Of a stretch of 64,000 nucleotides of DNA, positions 25,801 to 33,729 are shown one piece after another; position 1 is the first letter of the stretch, and each line of letters begins with the position of its first letter. The translations under genes and the position numbers were made by a program. The notes under the pieces are model-generated. The model saw only the letters and a list, made by a program, of their open reading frames with translations, did no database searches and was not told where the DNA came from. Source of the stretch: Anaeromyxobacter terrae (GTDB lineage: Bacteria > Myxococcota > Myxococcia > Myxococcales > Anaeromyxobacteraceae); the NCBI RefSeq assembly GCF_022690685.1, contig NZ_JALCYY010000011.1, positions 1-64,000 of the forward strand, read 5' to 3'.

Positions 25801-27769
25801 GATCGCGTCCACCACGGACGAACCGCGCGCATTGGAGCGCCTCATGGAGAACGTGCCCCGGTGGTTCGGCGCGCGACGGGCGTGGCTGGTCCGCGTCGGC
25901 GACGACCTCGAGATCGTCGCCACCGCCGACGGCGACCGGCTGCGCTGCCATCCGGCGAGCCCGGATCCGCTGGGCTCGGTCCCCTGCCTGGACCCTGCGC
26001 TCGTCGTCCGCGTGGCTGCGTCCGCAGCGATGCACGAGCCCGTTCCCGGCCCGGCGCCTGCCGGCGGGATCTGGGTACTCCCCCTCGTCTTCCAGACGCG
26101 GGCCCACGGCGTCCTCGCCCTCGACCTCCCGCCAGGCATCCCCTCCGCCGAGGCGCTCGTGGCCGCGACCTTCGCCTGCGCTCACGTGGCGGCCGTGATC
26201 GACGCAGCCCGATTCCAGGCCTCGCTCAGCCGGCAGGCGCGCGAGCGCGACCGGGCGGAGGAGGCCCTCCGGAAGAACGGTGCCCTCCTTCGGAACATCC
26301 TCGATGCGACCCGGGCCGTCATCTACGTCAAGGGCGTCGATGGCCGGTACATGCTCGTGAATCGCGTCTACACGGAGCTGTTCGGCGTCACCGACGCCAA
26401 CGCGTCTGACAAGACCGATTTCGACATCTTCCCGCGGGAGATCGCACAGACGCTGCGGAGCAACGACCTGGAGGTCCTCCGGTCGCGGCAGCCGCTCGAG
26501 CGCCTGGAGGAGGTGCTGGTGCGCGGTGAGCCGCGAATCTACATGTCGTTCAAGGTTCCGCTGCTCTCCGAGGACGGCATTCCATTCGCCGTCTGCGGGG
26601 TGTCCGCGGACATCACCGAGCTGAGGCGCGCCGAGGAGGCGCTGCGCGAGTCGGACCGCCGCAAGAGCGAGTTCCTGGCCATGCTCTCGCACGAGCTGCG
26701 CAACCCGCTCGCGCCCATCCGCAACAGCCTCTACATCCTCGGCCGCGCGGAACCGGGCGGTGAGCAGGCGCTCCGGGCGCGGGCAGTCATCGAGCGCCAG
26801 GTGGAGCACCTGACCCGCCTCATCGACGACCTGCTCGACGTGACCCGCATCTCCCGCGGCAAGGTCCAGCTCAAGCGCGAACGGCTAGACTTGAACGAGC
26901 TCGCGCAGCGCACGGCCGAGGATCACCGCGCGGCGTTCATCGGCGGCGACGTCCACCTCGAGCTGCTGCCGGCGCGGGCCGAGGTCTGGGTGAACGGCGA
27001 TCGGACGCGACTGGCGCAGGTCATCGGCAACCTTCTCCAGAACGCGGCCAAGTTCACCCCGCGGGGCGGGAAGGTATCGCTGTCGGTCGGAGGGGACTTC
27101 GCTCGCGGGCGGGCCACCGTCCTGGTCCAGGACACCGGCAGGGGCATCGCGCCGGAGATCCTTCCACGCGTGTTCGAGGCCTTCATCCAGGCCGACAACA
27201 CCCTCGATCGAAGCAAGGGCGGCCTCGGCCTCGGCCTCGCCCTCGTCAAGGGCATGGTCGAGATGCATGGCGGTTCGGTCAGCGCAGCAAGCGGTGGTCC
27301 CGGCATGGGCGCGACCTTCACGATCACGCTGCCCCTCGAGACAGCCATCCCGACCGAGCCGAGCCCGCGCCGTGCCAGCAGCGGGGCGCCAGCCCGCCGC
27401 GTGCTCGTCATCGAGGACAACGTCGATGCGGCCGACACCCTTCGCGACGCGCTCGAGCTCGGCGCGCACGTCGTCACCGTGGCCTACTGCGGGCCCGAGG
27501 GGCTCGCAAAGGCGCGCCCCTTTCGCCCCGACGTCGTGATCTGCGACATCGGCCTGCCTGAGATGGACGGCTACGCCGTCGCGCGGGCGATGCGCGCCGA
27601 CGCGGAGCTCGGGCGCGTGACGCTCATCGCCCTGACCGGCTACGCTCAGCCCGAGGATGTGGCCAAGGCCAGGGCGGCAGGCTTCGACGCCCACCTCGCC
27701 AAGCCACCCAGCATCGAGGCGCTGGAGAGGGTGCTCGCAGGGGTGCGCTGCGCGACGTCTGCCACCTGA
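22847..27769 (+). CDS. Giant AAA-ATPase/GAF/PAS hybrid histidine kinase
   Basis: 1640 residues from a GTG start. Order: AAA/STAND-type NTPase (about 15-290; Walker A LAPTGGGKTAF, Walker B CLLFLDDLQWAD), a long helical TPR-like region (about 300-960), a GAF domain (about 990-1130), PAS (about 1145-1262), HisKA with His in AMLSHELRNPLAPIRNS (near 1280), ATPase domain, and a receiver (about 1515-1640; VVICDIGLPEMDGYAVA). The AAA-helical-GAF plan is common in signalling ATPases that begin with a Ser/Thr kinase domain; that domain is absent here. The 237-base upstream gap contains an AT-richer patch with a CCGAAAT direct repeat near 22758-22772. Cytosolic. Confidence 0.9.
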   Translation: MFAELQQGETGARAPFVGRQEEASRLCDALAPVLSGEGCRAVLILAPTGGGKTAFVEHLAPTLESRRAVVVAGKFDQVVRDIPYAALIDALRAWLRRASVLPPREFEQVRQDLRQRLGASAPVLGGLLPELSMFLGDLPGAPTLGIREDRNRFQFAVLALLHAMTDGGRACLLFLDDLQWADAATLALIVRICLDSGLPRVGFVLTHRTDDEEALARTSLSLRPLAGAAPLLTRLALPALSAGDIGAMIQFSRRTAAGPGAAQALLARTGGNPLFVTEVLRWESAPGPASPTGQDIPAAEDVSGLLLRRLKDLAPDEQALLGTGAMMGSHIESALLAAVLDRDERSVRSLLEQAVRDAVLVREDGNGTVAYRFRHDELRQAALDLVPAARQPSLHARLGQILGDRVVGGDAAVAFEAAFHLHLAGTDGVRDDQRLLAATVDLACARRARRAAAERSAYEHASRACRILGEWGWSAAYELTLEAHTEAACAAFAVGAAEDFRRLAHVVKERARSFMDELPMQEVLVVALTGSGDVPAAFDLVCEGARRFGLSLPSEPGADDIAAAARRIDLALATMTPEWLAKTDHVDDPSIIALLRLLGLGNAAAYTARPHLLRMLVALELDLSARHGFSDVTALALAYLGALDCASPQTVRRGIGIRARALAAAKRVSDGAILARTLDIVHGMTSAWTGPLRDAVTPLWGNAQLGLEHGAFDYAGYSALKSCFFALLSGTPLDEVASRLDAWRHTLGELGQRLAHAYLSRDRQVVELLRRRATGQTHVSGEFSDEASCWRDYDAQDDHYGALYLAVGKLLLAAVFVDPAAASEASVRLARHAKGGYGLPHLEFGRFYAAVCAWDAAYAGVMERADAMERIDETLAEITDCAELVPPTFAHKRWLLRALAADLRGDTSEALKAFDSALEGARSSGYLHEAGLAADRASRVCARIGRWEQAEAYRARADEAWTDWGASARTRRCAGVVPTQREAEAIASTTDEPRALERLMENVPRWFGARRAWLVRVGDDLEIVATADGDRLRCHPASPDPLGSVPCLDPALVVRVAASAAMHEPVPGPAPAGGIWVLPLVFQTRAHGVLALDLPPGIPSAEALVAATFACAHVAAVIDAARFQASLSRQARERDRAEEALRKNGALLRNILDATRAVIYVKGVDGRYMLVNRVYTELFGVTDANASDKTDFDIFPREIAQTLRSNDLEVLRSRQPLERLEEVLVRGEPRIYMSFKVPLLSEDGIPFAVCGVSADITELRRAEEALRESDRRKSEFLAMLSHELRNPLAPIRNSLYILGRAEPGGEQALRARAVIERQVEHLTRLIDDLLDVTRISRGKVQLKRERLDLNELAQRTAEDHRAAFIGGDVHLELLPARAEVWVNGDRTRLAQVIGNLLQNAAKFTPRGGKVSLSVGGDFARGRATVLVQDTGRGIAPEILPRVFEAFIQADNTLDRSKGGLGLGLALVKGMVEMHGGSVSAASGGPGMGATFTITLPLETAIPTEPSPRRASSGAPARRVLVIEDNVDAADTLRDALELGAHVVTVAYCGPEGLAKARPFRPDVVICDIGLPEMDGYAVARAMRADAELGRVTLIALTGYAQPEDVAKARAAGFDAHLAKPPSIEALERVLAGVRCATSAT

Positions 27770-27792
27770 GACCGCCGACGCCGGACGAAGCC

Positions 27793-29022
27793 TCAGTCCG
27801 TCTCGCTCTCCCAGCTGGCCGAGTCCGAGAGCATGAGCTCGAGCCACGGCTCGAGGCCGGGGGGCGGGGTCGTGACGACGGTCGGATCCTCGAGCGTGGG
27901 GTGCTGCTCGCCGGCGGTGAAGAAGTACCTCGCGTTCGCCGTGGCCGGATCCATGACGGTCGCGCCGAGGCTGCGCAGCCCGGCCTCGAACCGATCGGCG
28001 GGCATGGGCGTCAAGGCCGGGGTGGGCACGAGCGTGAAGGTGCCGAAGAAGCCGCGGATCGTGAGGTCCTGGAGGTGGGAGAGGAGCGCGAGCCGATCGT
28101 CGGGATAGCGCTCGGCGATCTCGCGGAGCCCCTGGGACAGGTCCGCCCGGCACTCCGGGCAGAACCCGTCGAGCGACGCGCCCATACCCCAGCGCGCGTA
28201 CCAGGCCTCGCGCGAGCTCGCCGGGATCGCGTCGCCGGCGAGCGGCGGACCGGAGTCGTCGATGAGGTAGCCCTTCGCGTCCGGCCAGTAGCGTCGCACG
28301 GCCGGGTAGTTCGAGAGCGAGCCGAAGCCGCCCGCCGAGGAGCCCGACACGACGAGCCTCGTCGCCGCCGGGAACGTCGCCCCGAGCCGCTTCAGGAAGG
28401 CGAGCACGTTCGCGTGGCCCACGTGCTGCCACGTGATCGAAGGCCGGCCGGCGAGCGGGGAGGCGTACGTCGCGACGGCGTCGCCGCTGTGGACGTCGCC
28501 CGTGCAGTACGGAACGAACGCGATCGTCGCGTCTCGCAGCGCGTCCGGGAGGTTCTCCCGGCGCACCCACGAGCGCGGGTATTTCTCGTAGATGTCGCGC
28601 GCGAACTCTTCCGGCCCGAACGGTCCGCTGCTCGCCGTCTTCGGCACGAGGTCGGGTGCGCCCCCGCAGGTGAAGAAGTCCCAGCACGCGCCGCCGCCCT
28701 GAAGGAACACGACGAGCTCGGTGCTCGCCGGTGATCCCCAGCTGAGGGCGAGGCCGGTCGTGCTCGTCCCGAACTGGTACGCGCCGGACGGCTGCCGCAC
28801 GGCGTCGGTGCAGAACGCGTCGTCGAACGGGATCCAGGTCCACCCCGTCGCGCCCGCGATCGCGGTGCCCTCCGTCCGCGAGATCGGCGCGCCCAGCGGA
28901 GGCGGCGTCCCGTCCCCGCCTGGAGCGGAGCCGGATTCGCCTCCGCCGCAGGCCGCCGCAGCGGCGAGGAGCGCGACCACGAGGACGCGGCGCACGACAT
29001 CCGGGATCGACATGCGCCGCAT
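27793..29022 (-). CDS. Lipoprotein, pectin-acetylesterase-family serine hydrolase
   Basis: 409 residues from the ATG at 29022, which has GAGAGG 5 bases upstream (an ATG at 29013 is an alternative). A lipoprotein signal ends AAAAACGGG with the lipid-carrying Cys. The mature part carries the PAE-family hallmarks LVVFLQGGGACWDFFTC (oxyanion region) and VVSGSSAGGFGSL with the nucleophile Ser (near 226), plus a late GEQHPTLED that supplies the likely His. Several Cys pairs suggest a disulphide-bonded exported protein. Known relatives deacetylate plant or bacterial esters; the true substrate is unknown. Confidence 0.82.
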   Translation of the reverse strand: MRRMSIPDVVRRVLVVALLAAAAACGGGESGSAPGGDGTPPPLGAPISRTEGTAIAGATGWTWIPFDDAFCTDAVRQPSGAYQFGTSTTGLALSWGSPASTELVVFLQGGGACWDFFTCGGAPDLVPKTASSGPFGPEEFARDIYEKYPRSWVRRENLPDALRDATIAFVPYCTGDVHSGDAVATYASPLAGRPSITWQHVGHANVLAFLKRLGATFPAATRLVVSGSSAGGFGSLSNYPAVRRYWPDAKGYLIDDSGPPLAGDAIPASSREAWYARWGMGASLDGFCPECRADLSQGLREIAERYPDDRLALLSHLQDLTIRGFFGTFTLVPTPALTPMPADRFEAGLRSLGATVMDPATANARYFFTAGEQHPTLEDPTVVTTPPPGLEPWLELMLSDSASWESETD

Positions 29023-29119
29023 CGTACCTCTCACGCCGGGCGTCCGGGGCACGCTCGAGGGCTCGCGCTCCGAGACGGTGCGTCACGGGGCGGGGAGAGC
29101 GCGCGAGCGACACCTCCGG

Positions 29120-31885
29120 ATGTCGCGGTATCTTCCGGCACGCGTGGAGCCCTTCACCCTTGCACTGACCCCGGCCGGTCACCTCGTCGTGCGCCCGGGC
29201 GAGCGGCCGGATGCACTCGGCGAGGCGGCCGCCCGCCGCATCCGCGCCGCCTTCGAGCGCGGCCACGGCGCCGGCCTCCTCCACCTCGGCACGCGCGAGG
29301 CGCGCACCGCCCTGCCGCCCGCGCTCGGGTTCTGGCGCGACCTCGCGCGCTCGTTCGTCGCGGCGCTCTGCGCCCTTCCCGATCTCGAGGAGCGGCGGCA
29401 GGAGGCCGACCCGGAGCCGAGCGCGGGGGAGCTCGAGCAGCTCGCCGCCTCCGCACCGCCGCTGCAGGGCGGCGAATACCTCTCACCGACCGTGCTGCGG
29501 TCGCTCTGGGGGGACACCCTCGCGGCGTGGCGCGAGGAGATCGCCCGCGCGAAGGGCACCGTCCAGGCCTGGCTCGCGGAGCGCGATCCGGCCTGGGCCG
29601 TCGTCGGCCGCGTGCACCTGCACCTCGCCGAGAACCGCCGCGACCCGGAGCGACCCTTCGCGTTCCTCGCGACGTACACGACCGGGCTCGCCCCGAGCGG
29701 CCGGCCCCAGCACCGGCGCCTCGGCGACGCCGTGCGCGAGGCGTCCTCCGCGGCCGACCGGCGCCGGCTGCTCGCGCTCCTCCAGCCGGTTCACCGTGCG
29801 TCCGAGCGAAGCGCGCTCGTGAAGGGCCTCGCCGACTCCGGTGCGCTCTTCCAGCCCCTGGCCTGGACCCCGGCAGAGGCCCATTCCTTCCTCCGGGAGG
29901 TGCCCGCGCTCGAGGAGAGCGGCATTCTCGTGCGCGTCCCCGAGTGGTGGAGCGGACGTCACGCGCCGCGGCCGCGCGTGACGATGCGTGTCGGCGAGAC
30001 GAAGCCCGCCGCGCTGGGTCTCGACGCGATCCTCGACTTCGACGTCCGCCTGACGCTCGGGGAGGACGAGCTCGGCGAGACGGAGCTGCGAAGGCTCCGC
30101 GACGCCGGCGGCGGGCTCGTCCTCTTCAAGGGGCGCTGGGTCGAGGTCGACCGCGAGCAGCTCGACGCGGTCCTCCGGCGCTTCCACGAGGCGGAGCGCA
30201 CGGCGGCCGAGGGCGTCTCGTTCGTGGAGGCGATGCGCCTCGTCGCGGGCGCCGACGTGGGCGCGGAGGTGGTGCTCCTCGATCCGCACCGTGAGTGGAC
30301 CGGTGTCGAACCCGGGGCGTGGCTCGAGGAGACGCTCGCCTCGCTGCGCGGCCCCCGCGGCGCCGAGGCGGCCGATCCCGGTCCGGCCATGCACGCCACG
30401 CTCCGCCCCTACCAGCGCGAGGGCGTCCGCTGGCTGTGGACGCTCGCACGCCTCGGCCTCGGCGGCTGCCTCGCGGACGACATGGGGCTCGGCAAGACCG
30501 TCCAGGTGCTGGCGTTGCTGCTGCTCCTGAAGCGCCGGGGGCTCCTCGCCGGGCCGCACCTCCTCGTCGCCCCCGCGTCGCTCCTCGCGAACTGGAAGGC
30601 CGAGGCCGAGCGCTTCGCGCCGTCGCTCCGGGTGCTCGTCGCCCACCCGTCCGCCACGCCGCGCGAGGCGCTCGCCGCCCTCGACCCCGAAGCGCTCGCC
30701 GGGTACGACCTCGTGATCGTCACCTACGGTGCGGTGGCCCGCCTGCCGTGGGTCACGCAGGCCGGGTTCGGCCTCGCGGTGCTGGACGAGGCGCAGGCCG
30801 TGAAGAACCCCGCGGCGCGGCAGTCCCGCGCCGTGAAGGCCATCCGCGCCCGCGTGCGCCTCGCCCTCACCGGCACACCCGTCGAGAACCGGCCCGGCGA
30901 TCTCTGGTCCATCTTCGACTTCGTGAACCCCGGGCTCCTCGGCTCGGCGAAGGAGTTCGCCGCGTTCCTGAAGCGCGCCGCGGCGTCCACCGCCGCGCCC
31001 CCTCCCCCCGCGCCGGCGCTCGACGGCGTCGCGCCGCCGTCGCCCTACGCCGCCATCCGCGCTCTCGTCCGCCCGTACCTCCTGCGCCGCCTCAAGACGG
31101 ACCGCGCGGTCATCGCCGATCTGCCCGCGAAGACCGAGGTGAAGGCCTTCTGCGCGCTGACGCGCGCGCAGGCGGCGCTCTACGCCGAGTCCGTGGAGTC
31201 CCTCGCGCGCGAGCTCGCGAGCGTCTCGCCGGGCGACCGGACGCGGCGGCGCGGCGTCGTCCTCGCGTACCTGCTCAGGCTGAAGCAGATCTGCAACCAC
31301 CCCTCGCAGTGGCTCGGCGACGGCGAGTACGCCCCGGGCGCGAGCGGCAAGTTCGCGCGGCTCTCGGAGATCGCCGAGACGGTCGCGTCGCGGCAGGAGA
31401 AGGCGCTCGTGTTCACGCAGTTCCGCGAGATGACGGGCCCGCTCGCCAGGTTCCTCGCGGGCGCCTTCGGCCGCCCCGGGCTCGTCCTGCACGGGCAGAC
31501 ACGGGTGAAGGACCGCGCGGCGCTGGTGCGGCGGTTCCAGGAGGACGAGACGGTCCCCTTCTTCGTCCTCTCCCTCAAGGCCGCCGGCACGGGCCTCAAC
31601 CTCACGGCGGCCTCGCACGTCGTCCACTTCGACCGCTGGTGGAACCCGGCCGTGGAGAGCCAGGCGACCGACCGCGCCTTCCGCATCGGCCAGCGGAAGG
31701 CCGTGCTCGTGCACAAGCTCGTCTGCCGCGGGACGATCGAGGAGCGCATCGACGCGATGCTCGAGGACAAGCGGCGGCTGTCGCAGGAGCTCCTCGAGGG
31801 GACGGAGGAGCTCCGGCTCACGGAGCTCGACGACCGCGAGCTCCTCCGGCTCGTGTCGCTCGACCTGCGCAGCGCGGAGTTCTGA
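29120..31885 (+). CDS. SNF2/SWI2-family DEAD-like helicase
   Basis: A 921-residue SF2 ATPase. The first 400 residues are the bacterial SNF2 N-terminal extension. The ATPase core begins with LRPYQREGVRWLWTLARLGL (Q-motif region), then DDMGLGKT (Walker A, about 453-460), the DEAQ box (VLDEAQAVKNP), LTGTPVENRPGDLWSIFDF (motif III), and the C-terminal RecA lobe with VFTQFREM, SLKAAGTGLNLT and DRWWNPAVESQATDRAFRIG. The start ATG follows GGA/CCGGA without a strong ribosome site. Such proteins remodel protein-DNA complexes; next to a SWIM gene it forms a known helicase-SWIM pairing. Confidence 0.92.
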   Translation: MSRYLPARVEPFTLALTPAGHLVVRPGERPDALGEAAARRIRAAFERGHGAGLLHLGTREARTALPPALGFWRDLARSFVAALCALPDLEERRQEADPEPSAGELEQLAASAPPLQGGEYLSPTVLRSLWGDTLAAWREEIARAKGTVQAWLAERDPAWAVVGRVHLHLAENRRDPERPFAFLATYTTGLAPSGRPQHRRLGDAVREASSAADRRRLLALLQPVHRASERSALVKGLADSGALFQPLAWTPAEAHSFLREVPALEESGILVRVPEWWSGRHAPRPRVTMRVGETKPAALGLDAILDFDVRLTLGEDELGETELRRLRDAGGGLVLFKGRWVEVDREQLDAVLRRFHEAERTAAEGVSFVEAMRLVAGADVGAEVVLLDPHREWTGVEPGAWLEETLASLRGPRGAEAADPGPAMHATLRPYQREGVRWLWTLARLGLGGCLADDMGLGKTVQVLALLLLLKRRGLLAGPHLLVAPASLLANWKAEAERFAPSLRVLVAHPSATPREALAALDPEALAGYDLVIVTYGAVARLPWVTQAGFGLAVLDEAQAVKNPAARQSRAVKAIRARVRLALTGTPVENRPGDLWSIFDFVNPGLLGSAKEFAAFLKRAAASTAAPPPPAPALDGVAPPSPYAAIRALVRPYLLRRLKTDRAVIADLPAKTEVKAFCALTRAQAALYAESVESLARELASVSPGDRTRRRGVVLAYLLRLKQICNHPSQWLGDGEYAPGASGKFARLSEIAETVASRQEKALVFTQFREMTGPLARFLAGAFGRPGLVLHGQTRVKDRAALVRRFQEDETVPFFVLSLKAAGTGLNLTAASHVVHFDRWWNPAVESQATDRAFRIGQRKAVLVHKLVCRGTIEERIDAMLEDKRRLSQELLEGTEELRLTELDDRELLRLVSLDLRSAEF

Positions 31886-31946
31886 GCATGCCTGCTGCGC
31901 CCCGGCGGGCTCGCTTCGCCGGCGTTGCTGACGTTAGGATTCCCTC

Positions 31947-32759
31947 GTGGCGTTCGAGGACGGCGAGCGATTCCCCGAGTACGTGACCGCGGCCGAGCGC
32001 CGGCTGCGCGCCGAGCTCGCCCGAAAGCGTCTCCTGCGCCAGGGCATCGTCCCGCAGCCGGTCGTCGTCGAGGGGCGCGAGCTCGCGACCACCTTCTGGG
32101 GCAAGGCCTGGTGCGACCAGCTCGAGTCCTTCGCCGACCTCGCGACGCGCCTGCCCCGCGGGCGGACCTACGCGCGGAACGGCTCGGTCGTGCACCTCGA
32201 GATCTCGAGGGGGCTCGTGAAGGCCTTCGTGAGCGGCACCGAGCTCTACGAGGCCGAGGTGCGGATCCGCCCGCTCACCTCGGCGCGCTGGCGCGCCGTG
32301 CGGCAGGCGTGCGCGGGACGGATCGCGACCGTCGTCGAGCTCCTCTCCGGACGGCTCTCCTCGGCGGTGATGCAGGTGCTGTGCGACCGCGAGCGCGGGC
32401 TCTTCCCGACGAGCGCCGAGCTCGACCTGCGCTGCTCCTGCCCCGACGCCGCCCGGCTCTGCAAGCACCTCGCGGCGGTGCTCTACGGCGTCGGCGCGCG
32501 CCTGGACGACGCCCCGGAGCTGCTCTTCACGCTGCGCGGCGTGGAGCTGGCCGAGCTCGTCGCCGACGCGGGCGCCCCGGGGACGATCGCGGCCGAGGCG
32601 CCGTCGGGCGCCACCCTCGTCGCGGACGATCGCCTGTCGGAGATCTTCGGGATCGAGCTCGAGCCCCCGCGCCGTGCGAGCCGGCGCGGGCGGAGCGCGA
32701 GGCCCGACGTTCCGGCCCCGCGGCGCCGGGGCGGGAGACGCGCGCGGCGAGGCCGGTGA
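31947..32759 (+). CDS. SWIM zinc-finger protein
   Basis: A 270-residue protein from a GTG start, 61 bases after the SNF2 gene. The SWIM motif CxCxnCxH is seen as CSCPDAARLCKHLAAVLY (near residue 161). Upstream is the usual bacterial SWIM-protein N-terminus with FWGKAWCDQLES and GRTYARNGSV. The C-terminus is a basic Arg-rich tail (RRGGRRARRGR), which could bind nucleic acid. The partner of the SNF2 helicase; the joint role is thought to be in DNA repair or processing. Confidence 0.88.
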   Translation: MAFEDGERFPEYVTAAERRLRAELARKRLLRQGIVPQPVVVEGRELATTFWGKAWCDQLESFADLATRLPRGRTYARNGSVVHLEISRGLVKAFVSGTELYEAEVRIRPLTSARWRAVRQACAGRIATVVELLSGRLSSAVMQVLCDRERGLFPTSAELDLRCSCPDAARLCKHLAAVLYGVGARLDDAPELLFTLRGVELAELVADAGAPGTIAAEAPSGATLVADDRLSEIFGIELEPPRRASRRGRSARPDVPAPRRRGGRRARRGR

Positions 32760-32789
32760 TTGCGCTGATTGCTCGAGTGGACCCGCTCA

Positions 32790-32822
32790 CCGCTCGCCCT
32801 TCGACAGGCTCAGGGCGAGCGG
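32790..32822. repeat. REP-like hairpin (11-bp stem)
   Basis: A perfect 11-base inverted repeat, CCGCTCGCCCT and AGGGCGAGCGG, with an 11-base loop (TCGACAGGCTC), between the convergent SWIM and SdhC-like genes. The arm-loop sequence (CCCTTCGACAGGCTCAGGG) resembles an interspersed palindromic element met in many GC-rich bacterial genomes. It could also end transcription from either side. No second copy was seen in this window. Confidence 0.6.
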
Positions 32823-32852
32823 TTCTTTGATCCGAGGGCGCGGAGGGGACCG

Positions 32853-33554
32853 TCACCCTCCCCCCGCCCGCCACAGCGCCCAGACCGCGGTCCACCCCAT
32901 CGCGAGCAGCACGACGAACGCCGTTCCCGACGCGACGCTCACGCGAGACATGCCGCGCCGCGATCCGATGGCCCAGGCGACCCCGACCGCCTGCAGGCCG
33001 TTCGCGAGGTGGTACGCCGTCCCGAGCACGCCGAGCACGTACACGACGAGTGTCGGCAGGTGGGACCGCACCTGGTGCGCGAGGTGCTCGAACGGCTCGG
33101 GCCCGCCCGCGAGGAGCCGCGGCTGGATGAGCGCGAGCCACAGGTGCGCCCCGAGGAAGAGGAGGAGCCCCAGCGCGGAGAGCCGGTGCAGCACGTGGCG
33201 CACGCTCACGAGCCGAACCGCGTGCCTCGGCACGCGCGTCCTCGGGAGCCGCGCGAGGCCCCACACCGAGTGCAGTACGAGCGGCACGAGCACGACAGCG
33301 AGCGTCACCGCCTGGGCGGCGGGGCTCGGGTGCTCGGTGACCGCGCGCTCCCACGCCGCCCGCCCGCGCAGCGCGGCGAGGTTGTCCCAGAGGTGGTTCA
33401 CCGTCCAGACGCCGACCGGGAGGAGCCCGAGGAGCGACGCGAGCTTCGAGCCCAGGAACGAGCCCACGGCGGTCCCCCCGCGCGCCTGCCGCGCGTCGGT
33501 ACCGGACCGCTCGCCGGCGCCGAGCTGCCTCTCCACCGAGATCGTGCGAGCCAT
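32853..33554 (-). CDS. Orphan succinate dehydrogenase/fumarate reductase-type cytochrome b
   Basis: A 233-residue five-helix membrane protein of the Sdh/Frd cytochrome b family. Candidate haem His residues lie in TVNHLWDN, VLHSVWGL, RHVLHRLSA, FLGAHLWLA and TAYHLANGL, enough for a di-haem protein. In this family the subunit anchors the flavoprotein and iron-sulfur subunits and exchanges electrons with quinone, but neither partner is encoded here. The ATG at 33554 sits about 12 bases from the -10 element of an ECF-type promoter, so the mRNA is probably leaderless or nearly so. The N-terminal 28 residues are polar. Confidence 0.82.
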   Translation of the reverse strand: MARTISVERQLGAGERSGTDARQARGGTAVGSFLGSKLASLLGLLPVGVWTVNHLWDNLAALRGRAAWERAVTEHPSPAAQAVTLAVVLVPLVLHSVWGLARLPRTRVPRHAVRLVSVRHVLHRLSALGLLLFLGAHLWLALIQPRLLAGGPEPFEHLAHQVRSHLPTLVVYVLGVLGTAYHLANGLQAVGVAWAIGSRRGMSRVSVASGTAFVVLLAMGWTAVWALWRAGGG

Positions 33555-33558
33555 GCGG

Positions 33559-33590
33559 TCTACACGCGCGACGGGCCCGCGAGGTTACGG
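33559..33590 (-). promoter_or_regulatory. ECF41-type promoter of the cytochrome b gene
   Basis: Minus-strand CCGTAACCT (33590-33582) and CGTG (33566-33563), separated by 15 bases, match the other two promoters of this set base for base at both elements and also share TCG at 33571-33569. The predicted transcription start is 2-5 bases before the ATG. Confidence 0.6.
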
Positions 33591-33681
33591 CCACTTGCGC
33601 GAAAGCGCGTCCGGCATCGACCTCGACCGGCACCCGCTCCCACCTCGGGACCGGCGCGCGGACGGAGCTCGCGCCGCCACT

Positions 33682-33713
33682 CCGTAACCTCCGCGCCCCC
33701 TCGCCCGTGATGA
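33682..33713 (+). promoter_or_regulatory. ECF41-type promoter of the epimerase gene
   Basis: Plus-strand CCGTAACCT (33682-33690) and CGTG (33706-33709), separated by 15 bases, with a shared TCG at 33701-33703. The leader to the ATG at 33730 includes an AAGGAGG ribosome site. Confidence 0.6.
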
Positions 33714-33729
33714 GAGCCAAGGAGGAGCG

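Noticed and set aside
23696-26809. A 1037-residue open frame on the minus strand within the giant kinase gene
   Set aside because: Antisense to a gene with clear AAA, GAF and PAS motifs; no domain of its own.
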